Of a stretch of DNA of 64,000 nucleotides, positions 1 to 12,300 are shown in pieces. Positions within the stretch are counted from its first letter, which is position 1; each line of letters opens with the position of its first letter. Below the pieces are notes generated by a model that was not told the DNA's origin, made no database searches, and saw only the letters and a list, made by a program, of their open reading frames with translations. This DNA is from Symsagittifera roscoffensis (taxonomy: Eukaryota; Xenacoelomorpha; Acoela; Convolutidae): assembly GCF_963678635.1 (NCBI RefSeq), contig NC_087066.1:30075301-30139300 (forward strand), written 5' to 3'. The position numbers were made by a program, and so were the translations under genes.

Positions 1-332
1 CAATGACATTAACTTCTGGAACCAATGTTGTTGACTCCTCCGGATACGCAGTTTCAGATCTAGAATCGCACTATTCGAGTACTAGAATACCGTTTTCGTC
101 TACATCGACCCAGAGAAATTCTTCAGGAAGTACATACCAACAGGAACCGGGCTCAGAACCTCTGACCCCAGGAACTCCAGATCCGTTTCAGGAATCAAGT
201 CATGCGAATACAGCCAATGCTGATCCGAATTGTGAGAGCACAGGCCCGAGTTTTCCCACAGATGCGTCGATGCAGTCATCTAGGATGAATTCTGAGACGT
301 TCCACATTGTGAGCAGAAGTGATATAGGCGAG
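1..332 (+). CDS. WDFY3-like: WDFY3-like exon A: Ser/Thr/Pro-rich linker (partial at window edge)
   Basis: The frame is open from the first base to the donor GAG|GTGAGA at 332/333. It encodes about 110 residues rich in Ser, Thr, Pro and Gln (for example [18 protein letters not shown]) with no recognised fold. It ends in phase 0, matching the acceptor at 3831-3832. In WDFY3 a disordered Ser-rich segment precedes the final WD strands, so the position fits. Low complexity means it is assigned by phase and order, not by similarity. The exon start lies left of the window. Confidence 0.7.
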
Positions 333-3300
333 GTGAGAAAATGGAAGGGATAAATGAAGCGTACTCATTCCCAGTTTCTTGCAATAGGTACATAAAAAAA
401 CTGGGAACCGTTTAAACTGAATTATTTTGAACAAGGGTGGAACTAGAGTTTGTTCGAGGGTTTTTTGTTTGATAAAATTGATTTTCCGAGCTTTTTCAAA
501 ACAATATGAAAATAATAATAATGTAGTTCCAGAGGATCTATCAGTAGGCCTTAACAGTCCTGTCGAGAATAGTCCATTTGTATTATCGCACATATTCCAG
601 TGTTATTTTGTTGAGCGAAGCTCTATTTTGCAGCTCAAGGCCGTTTTTTTTGCGTCTAGAACTTTCACGTGGTACCACTATTGCAGCCAAAGTTGGTCAG
701 GTTGTGGTTAACCTGAAGCTAGAAGTCAAGTGAGAGCTCGTCCTCACACACTATCATTGCCATGGCATGGGATCGAATACACGATCTGATGATTTCAAAG
801 TGAACGCCTTACCACTATGCTAAGTGCCTCTCTATTTCGCCGAAATGTTCTGCAGTGTAAGCAAATTTTGAAAAAAAAAACAGTCCAAAAATACCTTTGA
901 ACCATTTTTACCTTTGAACCTTTGAAGGTTTTACCTTTGAACCATTTTGGCGCCCTACCATCTCAAAACTAACATATATTGGTGCAACTGAGCTTTTAGA
1001 AAAAAATTAGTAAGGAATTCGAATCAAAACCGCTTTTAGTCGGATTCCTGAGGTCCATTCCCTTTAATCTGCCCCTGATTTTATACAGCGTGTTATTTAT
1101 CGAACAATGCGTACATACGTTAATTAACAAGCGGTAAAGTTTGTGGAACAGACCAACGAAATGGACGTTTTTGAGAATGTTTGCTCTTAAAACATCCCGT
1201 TATTCAGAATTTAGGTTTTTTGGAGTCAATGAACGTAGTGAAGACTATTACATTGGTCGTGATGATTTTTTGTTTTTGTTTCTAGGAAAACTAAAATTGT
1301 TCCCGTTTAAACTTGATTTTTCGCGGTTGAACTTTTGATTTCTTTTGAAGTTCAGTTCTTTTCCTTTCCTAAAATGAAGGCAAATTCCACTATCAAACAG
1401 CAATCGTTATTCAAGCTCTTTTCTGAATTAGCTTTAAGTTATAGCCTACACCAAAGACACAATGGTAGCAGTTTGCCGTGCAAGTAGCCCAGAATGTTCC
1501 GACCGGAATCATAAAATAAAAGCTAAGTAGTTCAAAAAATTTGGTAACGTCACAAAAGATGCACTTGTTGCTGGAACAGTTTATATATTGTAGTAGCTTA
1601 TTTTTGAGTGTTCAATCACTAATCGTCTCACTTGTAATTTTCGATCCGTTAGGTCAAAACACGGAAAACCTTAGTCATAGTTCCTTCCCTTAATTTTGTG
1701 AAGCGGTCGGAATACAAAACTCGATTTTCTTTTTGCTGAAATAAGCGTAATCAGAACAAATTGTTTTAACATCTCGCACAGCAATAGGATCTTTTATTTA
1801 TATTTAACCATGCCACTAGCATGGTTTTTGTAATTTGGTACTAAATTTCTTGTCTCGTAAACAATTCTCTAATAAAATTCGCACGTGAGATTTCACGTGC
1901 TATAGGATAAATTCAAAGTTATTGACATTTCCTGCACGTCTAGTCAAGAAGTTACGCCTGTGCTTGAGCTTACAAAAGATCTGGGTTCGATTCCGGCAGG
2001 GAGTAGTTTTTAAAATTCAATTTTCGGAGTATTGTTTATCTGCTCGTTTTTATCGAGTTACTTTCCAAAGTTTGTACTTTATTCTGATTTGAACAATTTT
2101 TACTATACCTGAAATTCAATTTAATTTTTTTGCAACTTGTAATTCCATCTTGTGATTAAAGATAGTTTTGGTATATGAATCGAAATATCCATGAACGTAG
2201 TGAAGAAGTTTATATAGACCGATTTGATACGCTTTGATGATGGCAAGCATTTACACTCGCGAGCAGCGTAGTGGTTAAGTACGAACCTTCTTTTTTTGTA
2301 ACCTAAGCCGCAAATAAAAGTGTTCACTTATTTGGTGGCATTTTTTGCTATAATCACGATCTGTAGCATTGGAAAAATTATAGCATCTGTTCTCGGCTTT
2401 ATTTGTGGCTAGTGGTTGTAATTCATTAAGCTTCCGTGGCTCAGTGGTTAGTGCGTGATACTGATAATCTCTAGGTCGCGATCGAAAGGAGATCGAATCC
2501 GAGACGTAGCCGAGTTTTTACTAATTCGCGACTTATTTCTACTTTTTATTATTGCTTTTTATAGAGCTGCTTTATGTCGTGTTCTTGCTAGTATTTGCGA
2601 AGCGAAGCTTCGCATTTGTGTTAAATATTTGAAGCAGACTTGACGAAAGTTTTCAAGACCAGCAGACACTCATAATTTCCATGTCCGAGGCTGGATTCAA
2701 GCTATTATGAATTTTTTTGAAGCTATTTCAATTTTTTCCGTACTCGTTCTGCCATTTCGCCTCTCAGTAAAGTTTGCTAATTTCAACACTTCATTGCACT
2801 TTAAAGAGCTGCTTCATGTCGTGTTCTAGCTAGTGTTTGCGAAGCACTTAATTATTTGAATATTTGAAGCAGACTTGACGAAGATTTTCAGGACCAGCAG
2901 ACACATAATTTCCATGTCCGAGGCTCGATTCTAGCAAATATGATTAATTTTTTGAAGCTATTTTATTCTTTTCCGTATTCTTTTTGTCGTTTTGCCTTTC
3001 AGTAAAATTTGTTAATTTCAACACTAGCTATTGTGTTCTGAAAACATGCTTTCCTCAAATTGAACTCCTCTCGAGATCAAAGTTTTTCTTTGATGTTTTT
3101 TTTTGTTTTCAATTTTTTCAGCTCAGTGGCTTTCGTCTAGCATCCGTGCTGTTTCTGTGGGGACTATTCTCATGCGCGAAGGACCGAAAGGGCGAAAAAC
3201 TGGTGTGCGAAAGACCGAAAACTAAAATAGCTGAAAGTCAATTTTTAAAAAGAATCAATTGCCATTCAATTAAAATGAAGCAATATTTGCTTCTTTCATA

Positions 3301-6300
3301 ACGAAACCCTTAAAATCTAAAATTTGTTTCAATTCGGCGGGGGTCAGTGACAATTTGAAAATTTTGCATATTTCTGCCGTTTTTATATTCGGCCAATATC
3401 AATATTAAGTCCCTGGAAATGTTTACTTTTTTTCCAAATTTTAGGTTACTGAAATCTGATTGGCTGATTTTTATTTTCGCGCATTCGGTCCTTTGCGTAT
3501 GAGGGATTCCACCGTTTCTGTTGTATCGCAAGTGGTACGAAGCTATTCGCCTATATTTAAGAAATGATTCTTTCATTCAAGTTTAAATAATTTTTCAGCT
3601 CTTTGTTTGGGTGAGTAAAGAACACCTATTTCGATAACCTTGCCATTCCATTGATAGACCTCTAATGTAGTCTTTTCATAGAATTTAAGATTAACTTACA
3701 CAACTGCGACTGCTATTTCTCTGTTTCTGAATCTTTTCTTATATATGCAGTTACGATAACTAAAAATGTGTTTTTTTTTCTTAAAAGTTTTAATTGAATC
3801 GTGAAGCATAATGACGTTCATTGTAATTTTAGACTCGAAGTGAGACTGGCGTTGGTAACAGAACTAGAAGTGATGCGTTCAGCATGGAGACTGAAATTCT
3901 CACGCGATCGGAAGATGGTGGGATTGGGGGAGGGGGACTGAAGCAGGGCTACAAGTGGCAGTACCAGATAAAGTTCAGAACTAAGCTCACTGCACACACA
4001 GCCTTCGAGAGACAAGATAACCAGTACCCAGCCTCAGTCACAGCAATCGCCATTCATCCGTGAGAAAACCGGATAAAGTTTTTTTTTCGTAAAACAGCTA
4101 GTAACAAGAGTGAGGTTGGAAAAGAAGTTTTTTGGCGGGATCAACTAGCTGTAATAAACCGTCAATTTTTTAAGAGTAACGAACGTATTGAAGGTCTTTT
4201 TGATTTTTCGTTCCTTTTTTCCAGGAAAAGTCTCACTGTTCACTCTCAAATTCGATTTTTCGCTGTTTGACTTTTGTTTTTGCAATTTTCCATATAATAT
4301 CATGGAAGAAAATATATAGCGAACCATATAATTGTCCAGCATAAGAAAAAAGTTATTAGGAGTCGATGAACGTAGTTCAGATTCTTATATAGATCGCGAA
4401 AAATTTAGTTTTTTTTTTCAGGAAAAAGTTGGTTCATGCTCAAACTCGGTTTTTCGCGGTGTGAATTCTGATTTTTTTGAAGCTCACTTTATTTCCTTTT
4501 CCCCGTAGATAACTTTTCTAACAAATTTGCAAGAAATTGAGCTTGCTTTTTTATAGAACCCTATATTGATTAGCCTCCTTCCCATTTGGTCTGGAGGTAA
4601 AGCAGATGCCTTGGATTTCTTTGGTCTGGGATTTGAGTCCCGACCGGACCTTGTTTTTTTTGCAGTATATATGAATTTGAAATTTTTTCCGGGAAAAAAA
4701 TTCATTGTCGGTGGTCCATTGCTATCTGCTTGTCTGGTCGGCTTAGTTTGCACATCACGGATTTTTCTTGTATTGTTAGCACTCTTCCCTGTTGCATATT
4801 TTTCTTTTTTTTTACTTGAAAGTTTCATTCGGATTACTTTTCGGGCTTTATGCTGTATCGGATTCGTCACCTTTTTTGTGTCGAAGGGCAAAAATTGGTT
4901 GTTTATAATTAATTCAGTTCGGTTGTGGTGCAAAAGTTCAAAGTCTTAATTGGTCAAAGTTTTTTATGACGAAAGGTTACAATTTCTTATAGCTTTTTTC
5001 TGTTTTCGGCTCAACGGTCGTCTACCCACTTATTGTCCGCCGCTTGATAGACAGTGAAAGTGTATTTAATGCTGGTATCTGTGTTACCGACTGTTTTTCT
5101 GTAATTGAATTTTCCTTTATTCGGTTTGTCTCTGTTTGCTTGCTTGCAATGCTCTGCTTGGGTTGTATCGCATGTGATGCGAAGCTCCACTTCATGTATG
5201 TGTCAGATCTTTCCGGTAATTGTTGAAATCACCTGTGAGAGAATCATGATATTTGTGATAATAATGATGTTTACCCTATTGTGTGTAGTGACCATTCCAA
5301 ACTGTATGTGGGAGATAGCAGAGGCAGAGTGCTGCAGTGGCTGGTGTGTGACAGTGCACCTGGGAAGGCGCCAGTCGACAACTGGATGAGGGATGAAGGT
5401 AGTAGTCAATGCATGCACTGCTCAGTCCCCTTCTCATTCACGGAGAGACGGCACCATTGTAGAAACTGTGGGAAACTATTCTGTGCCAAGTAAGATATTT
5501 GATATATACTTTTCTTAAATTGCAAGTATCATTTCAAGATTAGAACTTTTAATCAGCCAAAAAACGAACATTTTTTGTTTGGAAATTTTAAAATTCTTTG
5601 TATTATTGAAAAAAAGGTGAAGAAAGTGTAAGATGACATCTGATTGTTCTCATCTCAGTTTAAAAGAAGGCTCGTGGATAAAATGGAGAAAAAAATGTGC
5701 GCTGAAATCTCAACAAAGCTCAAATTCATTTTTTAGCGTTAAGGAACGAAGTGAGTTTCACGTTTAGATAATCTGTGATTTTTTTTTTGAGCAAAAGACA
5801 AATTTATGACTTCTTAAGTTTGTCCAAAATGGTTTGCTCTTCTTTTTGGTTTTGGCGGCTTTGACTTGGCATGGCGAAATTGTGATTGGCTCAATTAATG
5901 CAAAAATCTTCTTTGGTTTACATTTTTTTTTACGAGAGAAGATTTACCTGAAAAGTATTGTGCATGACGCGGTGGCGTGCGCAGAAATTTTCTGGGGGAT
6001 GGGGGCATTTTTTCGAAAAAATTCGAAAAGTTTGCGGACCTTTTTTTTTAGGTCGACCAATTTATTTTTCCGAGCTCTCCAAAAATACTATAAGGACCCT
6101 ATTTCGTCAGTTTTTGGGCACTTTTTGGAAAACAACATAACAAAAATGAAAGCTCGACTTCAGAAATTTATAACTCAATATATCTGGCAATTTTTTGAAA
6201 TGCATTATTTATGCATAATGTAGCTTTATGCTTTGCGATTTGTTACATGCAAACTTAGTGTGGATGCCTTCAGTTTGTTATATTCTAATTTATTACATGC

Positions 6301-9300
6301 AAAATTGAGTCTATTTGTATTTGGTGCCACTTTTGCTGAATGGCATTGGCAAGTTATTAGCATATTTAGCTGCTTTATAATGTTTATCGGTTATTAGGCT
6401 TGATTGGATAGTGAGTGAGACTTAAAATTTTTTGATTTGGTAGGTCGCAGAATCGAATCCTGCACGTAGCCGAGGTTTTGCTTATTCGAGGCTTACTTCT
6501 ACTTTTTCTTATTTAACTTGCTAGAGCTGCTTTTTAGTCGTGTTCTCGCAAGTGTTTGCGAAGCGCAGCTTCGCATCTGTGTATTTTTCTGCTTATGTTT
6601 TTGTCGGCTTCGTTGCCACATCTTAGATTTTTGTTGCCTTATGCAGTTTTCTTTGTAGTTACTTGTTTTCAATTGCTCGTGCAATTTGTAATTCTTCTAG
6701 CCTTGACTTGGTATATTTTCTTTTTTTGTTTTTTTTTCGTTGAAAATTTTTCGGCCTGAATGATTTCGGCTGATATTTTATCGGCCCACTCACTTAATTT
6801 TGGGTCCATCGAGGGAACCATAAAATTTGTATGCTTTCCTACGGATCGCACAAAACGTTGAAAATTTCACAATAGAATTTATTGTTCAGAGTTATTCATG
6901 GCGGTTTTATTCTCGCTCGATAATTGCTCTTGAATTTTCAAAAAGTGCAGTTGAAAGTGTTTCCAGACGTGTTTTTTTGCTAAAAGAACATCATTCCAGA
7001 CAACGTTTTGAAATTTTTAAGTTGTGTTCAATTCGATTTTTTTCCGTTTTCTTTGGACTTTTTTTCTGTCTGCTACCTTGCAATGCTATTTTTGTGGTAG
7101 TGTCGCATGTGATGCGAAGCTCTTTGTTTCATGAAAAAGTTTGTCAATCTTTCAAAATTGTTGAAACTGTAAGAGCTTCTGTGGTACATTTTTTCTCCGA
7201 ATATTGAAAAACCCGATCATTTTGTTTTTGGTTTTACTTGAGTTCTTTGGTATTTTAATCTGTTTGTTGGCTATTTTTTTTGAATCAGCTGTAACGTGAT
7301 TAATTTTTTGATGGTCAATGAAATTAGTTGATTGTTTTTTTTTTGTTTTTTTTAGGAAAGATTTATTGACACCAATTTTGATTTTTTGCAGATTGACTTT
7401 TGATTTCTTTCTAAGTTCAAATCAAACAATTGCTAACAAGAAGAAAATTACGCTCTTCAATTACGAAAGTTGAAATGGTGCAAAAAACGTGAACGACTTC
7501 CAGTTTTAAAAAATATGTCTAAATAGATTTCCCAGCCAAATAAAAAATTACTTATTTATCCAGTGTTTCTGAAAATAGGTTGATTTATTGATCAGTTGTT
7601 CTTGAATTTCAAAGAGAGTATAGATTTTTTGAATTTGTAGTAATTTTTTTCGGTTTCACTGCATACATTGATACGTTTACAGCTGTCTGTCGGCTCCGTC
7701 TTCTTAACACTTAGAAATTTCATATTCATGCCCAAGGCTTAAAATGAAAGGAAAAAACTTGTATTTTTTTAGGTAAATATTATAATCAGTTCATTAACAT
7801 TTGCAACTGTTTTAAATAAACTAAGTTATGTTGTGTGTTACTTAAAACGGAGATAAATCATGCCATTTCTGAGTAGGCCTTTAGACCCTCTAATGTATGA
7901 TTTTATATTTCACCTTTTTTTGTTCGTTCTATTTTTGCAAATATGTAGAATTTATGCACTAGATTTCATAATAATTTGAAACCCAACTAACTACATCATT
8001 CATGTTTCTAATATTTTTTGGGCAGCATTTAGTATCCCTTATGGGATCATTAGCTGTCCCCTCTTTGATACTGATGTATTTATGCGCAATATGATATGAA
8101 TTTTCTAGTAACATTGAGAAATTAATTCTTTCTTTTTTAAGCGTGATATTACAAAATTTATCGCAAACGGAGCGTATTTTACATTGCGAGGCTACTGTTG
8201 TCAACATAAATTGAACATCTTTGTCCGTATACAGTTTCCACTTCGAAATTTATTATAGGTTAGCTATACCGGCTCCGTTTAAGTACATTCCATTCTGCCT
8301 GTTTTTATGACAGCATATGTGCGTAGCTAGGCTCTGAAATGTGATGGTTTTTTTCCAGTATTTAGAAATTAGTGTCAGCTAGTAATTGGCTCCTGATGAT
8401 GCCAGTTATTTTTGTTTGATAATAAGGCTTCGTCAAATCAGCGATAGAAGCTTTTTGCGATAGTTTCGTATTTTATCTGTCTATGTTTGCAAAGTGAAGC
8501 CATTGTCTTCAAAATTGAGTTTTGGGCCGCAATACCTAGATTAAAATCAAATGATTTTTCTGCAGATTTAATACTAGTAAGGAATCTGTTACAGATAACA
8601 CACTTAGGCACTAAAACAGATAATACATGGGTTTTATACATCTAAAGAAAAATGACGATGAGGTGTATAAAAGGGGTTAATTTGTTCAAAAACAAATTTC
8701 GCAGCTGTATAAAAGTCCCCAGAACATGTCTAAACTAGATTGTAATTGATAAATACCTTTTTTTTGAAAACAATCAAATCCAATATGTTTTCTGAATGGT
8801 TTATATTTGAGAATACGGATTTCGCTTGTGTAAAAAAAGTGCAGAATCTGTTTGAATTGATGTAGTAAATTTTAGAGGAGAAAATAGTTGATAGTTTTGA
8901 GAAAAAAAACGGTTTCATACTACGGCAAAATACTATTATTTTTTGTACTGCTCGGTCGATGGAGTCAGATTTTGGAATCAAAATTAAGTTACGTAACAAT
9001 GCAAGTGTTGCATAAAAACCAATTTTTGGGCCTATTTAGGATATATTTGCGTGAAATCTCGAACCGGAGTGACCTTCATAGAAGAAAAACTCCTTGTTAC
9101 GAATTTTCTAACGTTTCTTCACATTTTACGGAACATGAGAGCCCTTCACGCCCAATTTCACCAGAAACAGACGTTATTGTTCTATCTGAGCAAAGTTTCC
9201 CTCAAAGAAGTTTCAGAATGCATTCATAAATTACTCAACAAAGTTTTATCAGGGCTTGATAGCATTCGCAATGTCCTAATTAAGGTTTCAAGCATGCGAA

Positions 9301-12300
9301 TAGCACCAGTTCTCACTGAGTTTTATTCGAGTTAATTCCTGTTTGATTTATTAAACAGGTGTTATGAAAACGTTTTTTTTTTTCCAGATGAGATCTGTTT
9401 TTTTTTTTTTTTTTTTGAGACGCTTTTTCGAAAAATTCGCTTTCCCAAAAAACTACCCGTCAGATTCTCATAAAAGTGGTACCAATGGATTCAGTAGCGT
9501 TTCACCTACGTGCCTGCATGAAATGTAGGGCAGTTTTTACCCTACCCCACCCCCTACGGTCTTAGAAAAGCTTCACAACTCGGTACTTTTTTCACTTTTT
9601 GCCCATTTTTTCGGAAATTTTCGATTTCCTCAAAAACTACCCGTCCAGATTTGGGATTAAGGGTTTAATCGATAGACCAGGTTGTAGGAAACTCCCCTGC
9701 CCAAGCGGCTGGTCCTTAATTTGTCTCGGGGAAGAGCTGTACACTTAGGAAAAGTTTTTTTAAAAGTTTTTTGGCATTGGAACAAAGATTCAATATACTT
9801 ATTGTGTGTATTTTTTAGACAATGGAATCCGCTATGCTTACGTTTTCTCACTTTTTTTGCGTATGAAGGGCGCTATCGACTTGAGAAACCTGAAATTTTA
9901 AAACAATTTTAAAATAATCAATATTAAAATAATCAAACAGGTCTCTCCAGCTTTCAGCTGGGCCCCTAGTTTAGATATTAGTTACTACCGTCTGATATCC
10001 ATTTTAATTTCCCTGAGTAAGGCTTATGAATAGTTAATATACAATAGGGTGTTTAACTACTTAGAAAATAGTTTACGAGTGACTATACGTCAGGTGTTTG
10101 GATTTCGTTCAAGAATGTTTTGTTGTAAAGAATTGATGCTATCAGCCGAAGTAACTGAATGTTTGAGATGATAATAAAAAAATAAGGAAAATAGTTTCTT
10201 TCCTGACCCGAAAAAGCGTTTGATTGCATAGGTTATGAAGTTCTGCTGAAAAAACTAGTCCCCTCAGCTGGTTTGAGCGCTATCTTAGTACACATAGAAA
10301 AATGTTTGAAATACTAAATATTACTCACTCCTGAAGTTATTGTTCCGACTTTCGAAGCAGGTCACGGAATATTTGTGCTCGGGATGGTTTTTTTTCAGAC
10401 AAATTTCGACTCTTTCACTAGCCATTTTTGACGAATTTTTTTTGTATCGTTTGAAAGGTATTTTTGTCCTGAGCTCAAATTTTAAAAGATTGGCATTTAG
10501 GCCAATTTGAGACAATTAACACGCGATTTATTTCGCGTTATTAGCGATCAAGCGGAGATTTAACGAGCAAGCGGCGAGAATGGGTTGAAGCAAGCTATTT
10601 GCCTTAATTACTGCGATCACTTTGTACCTCATATGGTTTGATTTGTTTTAAAAATCATCTCAAATTTAAAAAAAAATCTTTTTTTTTTGAAAAATTCCTC
10701 AATTGTTATAAAGCGAACACTGTTTAATAGAACTTATAATGCAGTCGGAACATTCAGGGGTTTGCTCTGATACGTGCAGTCTTTTTTGACTTATGATGCA
10801 CCACAAGGTTCGACATTAGGTCCGCTGCTATTCCTGATATTAATTCAGTTTATCAACTATTTGCCCTCTGCATGCAGCAGCACGCAAATTGTTCTAATTG
10901 CATTAGATACAATTGAATAAATTATCAGCTCCATTATCTGCAGCTTATCTAAGGTTAATACTGGTCCTAGATATCTGGTTATCTGCAAAAGAAATTATTT
11001 TGAAGCTAGATAAAACAGTCAGATCAATAAAGTTTGAGCGTGTCTAACGAAAGAATTTTTTTCACGTTTCAGCTATATCGTATATTGCAATGGTTAAGAT
11101 TTTTTTTAATTTTCCAGTTTAAATTCAGTGTTTATTTCATCAAGTTTGAAATTAGCAACCCAATAGTAGGATATTGTCAGGGTTTTTGCAAGTTTTGCGA
11201 TTCTGGCCTCCATATATGAATAACCAAATCCTTTTAGTTTACGAGATAGGCAACTTTCCAGATTTTTCAAAAATTTCTAGAAAATTTAATTAAGAAAAAT
11301 GTCTGTTTTTTAAATTCTGACCCTGTAGTTGGGTGCTGTCAGGGTACTCTCAGGGTTTGCGAATCTTGCCTTCAATTCTCATTTCTCAAATCTTTGTAGT
11401 TTTCGAGATATGACGTTTTATATGATTTTTTCAAAAATTTTTCAAAAACGTAGATTTTAAAAATTTCCAAAACATTGAAGGTTTCAATCCTATTGTTGGA
11501 TATTGTGAGGGTACTCTCAAGAGTTGCGAATCTTGCCTCTGATTATGGCTGCTCAAATCCTTGTAGTTTTCGAGATATGACGTTTTTTTATGGTTTTCTC
11601 CGAATTTTTCAAAAAAACTTAAATGTAAAAAATTCCAAAAGTTTGTAGATCTCAATCCTGTTATTGGAATCTGTGAGGGTACTATCAGGGGGCTGCAAAT
11701 CTTGCCTCTGAATATGGTTGCACAAATTTTTCGTAGTTTTTGAGATATGACGTTTTTTTAAGTTTTTTTTTTCAAAAATTTTCAGAAAAATTAGGTATAA
11801 AAAAATTTCGCAAAACTTGAAATTATAATTTCTGCAGTGAGGCTCTGTCAGGGTACTCTCAGGATTCGTGAGTGTTCCCTCCCAATTTGACTGCTCAAAT
11901 CTTTGTAGTTTTCCAGATATGATGTTTTTTGTGATTTTTTCAAAAAAAAATTTTCATGAAAATTAATTTTTTTTGTAAGTTTGAATTTCCTAACCTGTAG
12001 TTGGGGGCTGTCAGAGTAATCTCAGGGGTTGCAAATTCGGCCTCCAATTAAGAATGCCCAAATCATTTTCTTTAAAGATACGACGATTTTTGTGATTTTT
12101 AATTGGAAATTTTCAGAAAACTCAAATTACACAATAATTCGTTCAAGTGAAATTCCCAACCCTGTAGTTGTGTACTTTCAAAGATTGCGAATATTGCCAT
12201 TAAAAAAGGCCACTCAAATTTTGGTAGTTTTCGAGATCTGAATACTTCTTTCAGAAAACTTACGGTGACGTTTCTCAAAATTTGAATTTCCCAATTTTTG

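Larger units (their letters stand above)
333..3832 (+). other. Intron of the WDFY3-like gene, filled with repeats
   Basis: A 3.5-kb GT..AG intron (donor GTGAGA, acceptor TTGTAATTTTAG). No exon-like coding is visible inside. Contents are listed separately: a tRNA-like SINE head on the minus strand, copies of the GAACGTAGTGAAG repeat family, a B-box fragment near 1983, an A-box-like fragment near 2258, a SINE copy, a ~238-bp tandem duplication and a small inverted-repeat element. Confidence 0.75.

Noticed and set aside
4484-4949. Overlapping open frames of 149 and 127 codons on opposite strands
   Set aside because: They cover a tRNA-like repeat and T-rich DNA; no protein family resemblance and no splice context.
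8888-9335. Overlapping + strand frames of 113 and 94 codons
   Set aside because: No recognisable motif, AT-rich, inside the WDFY3-like intron; likely chance.
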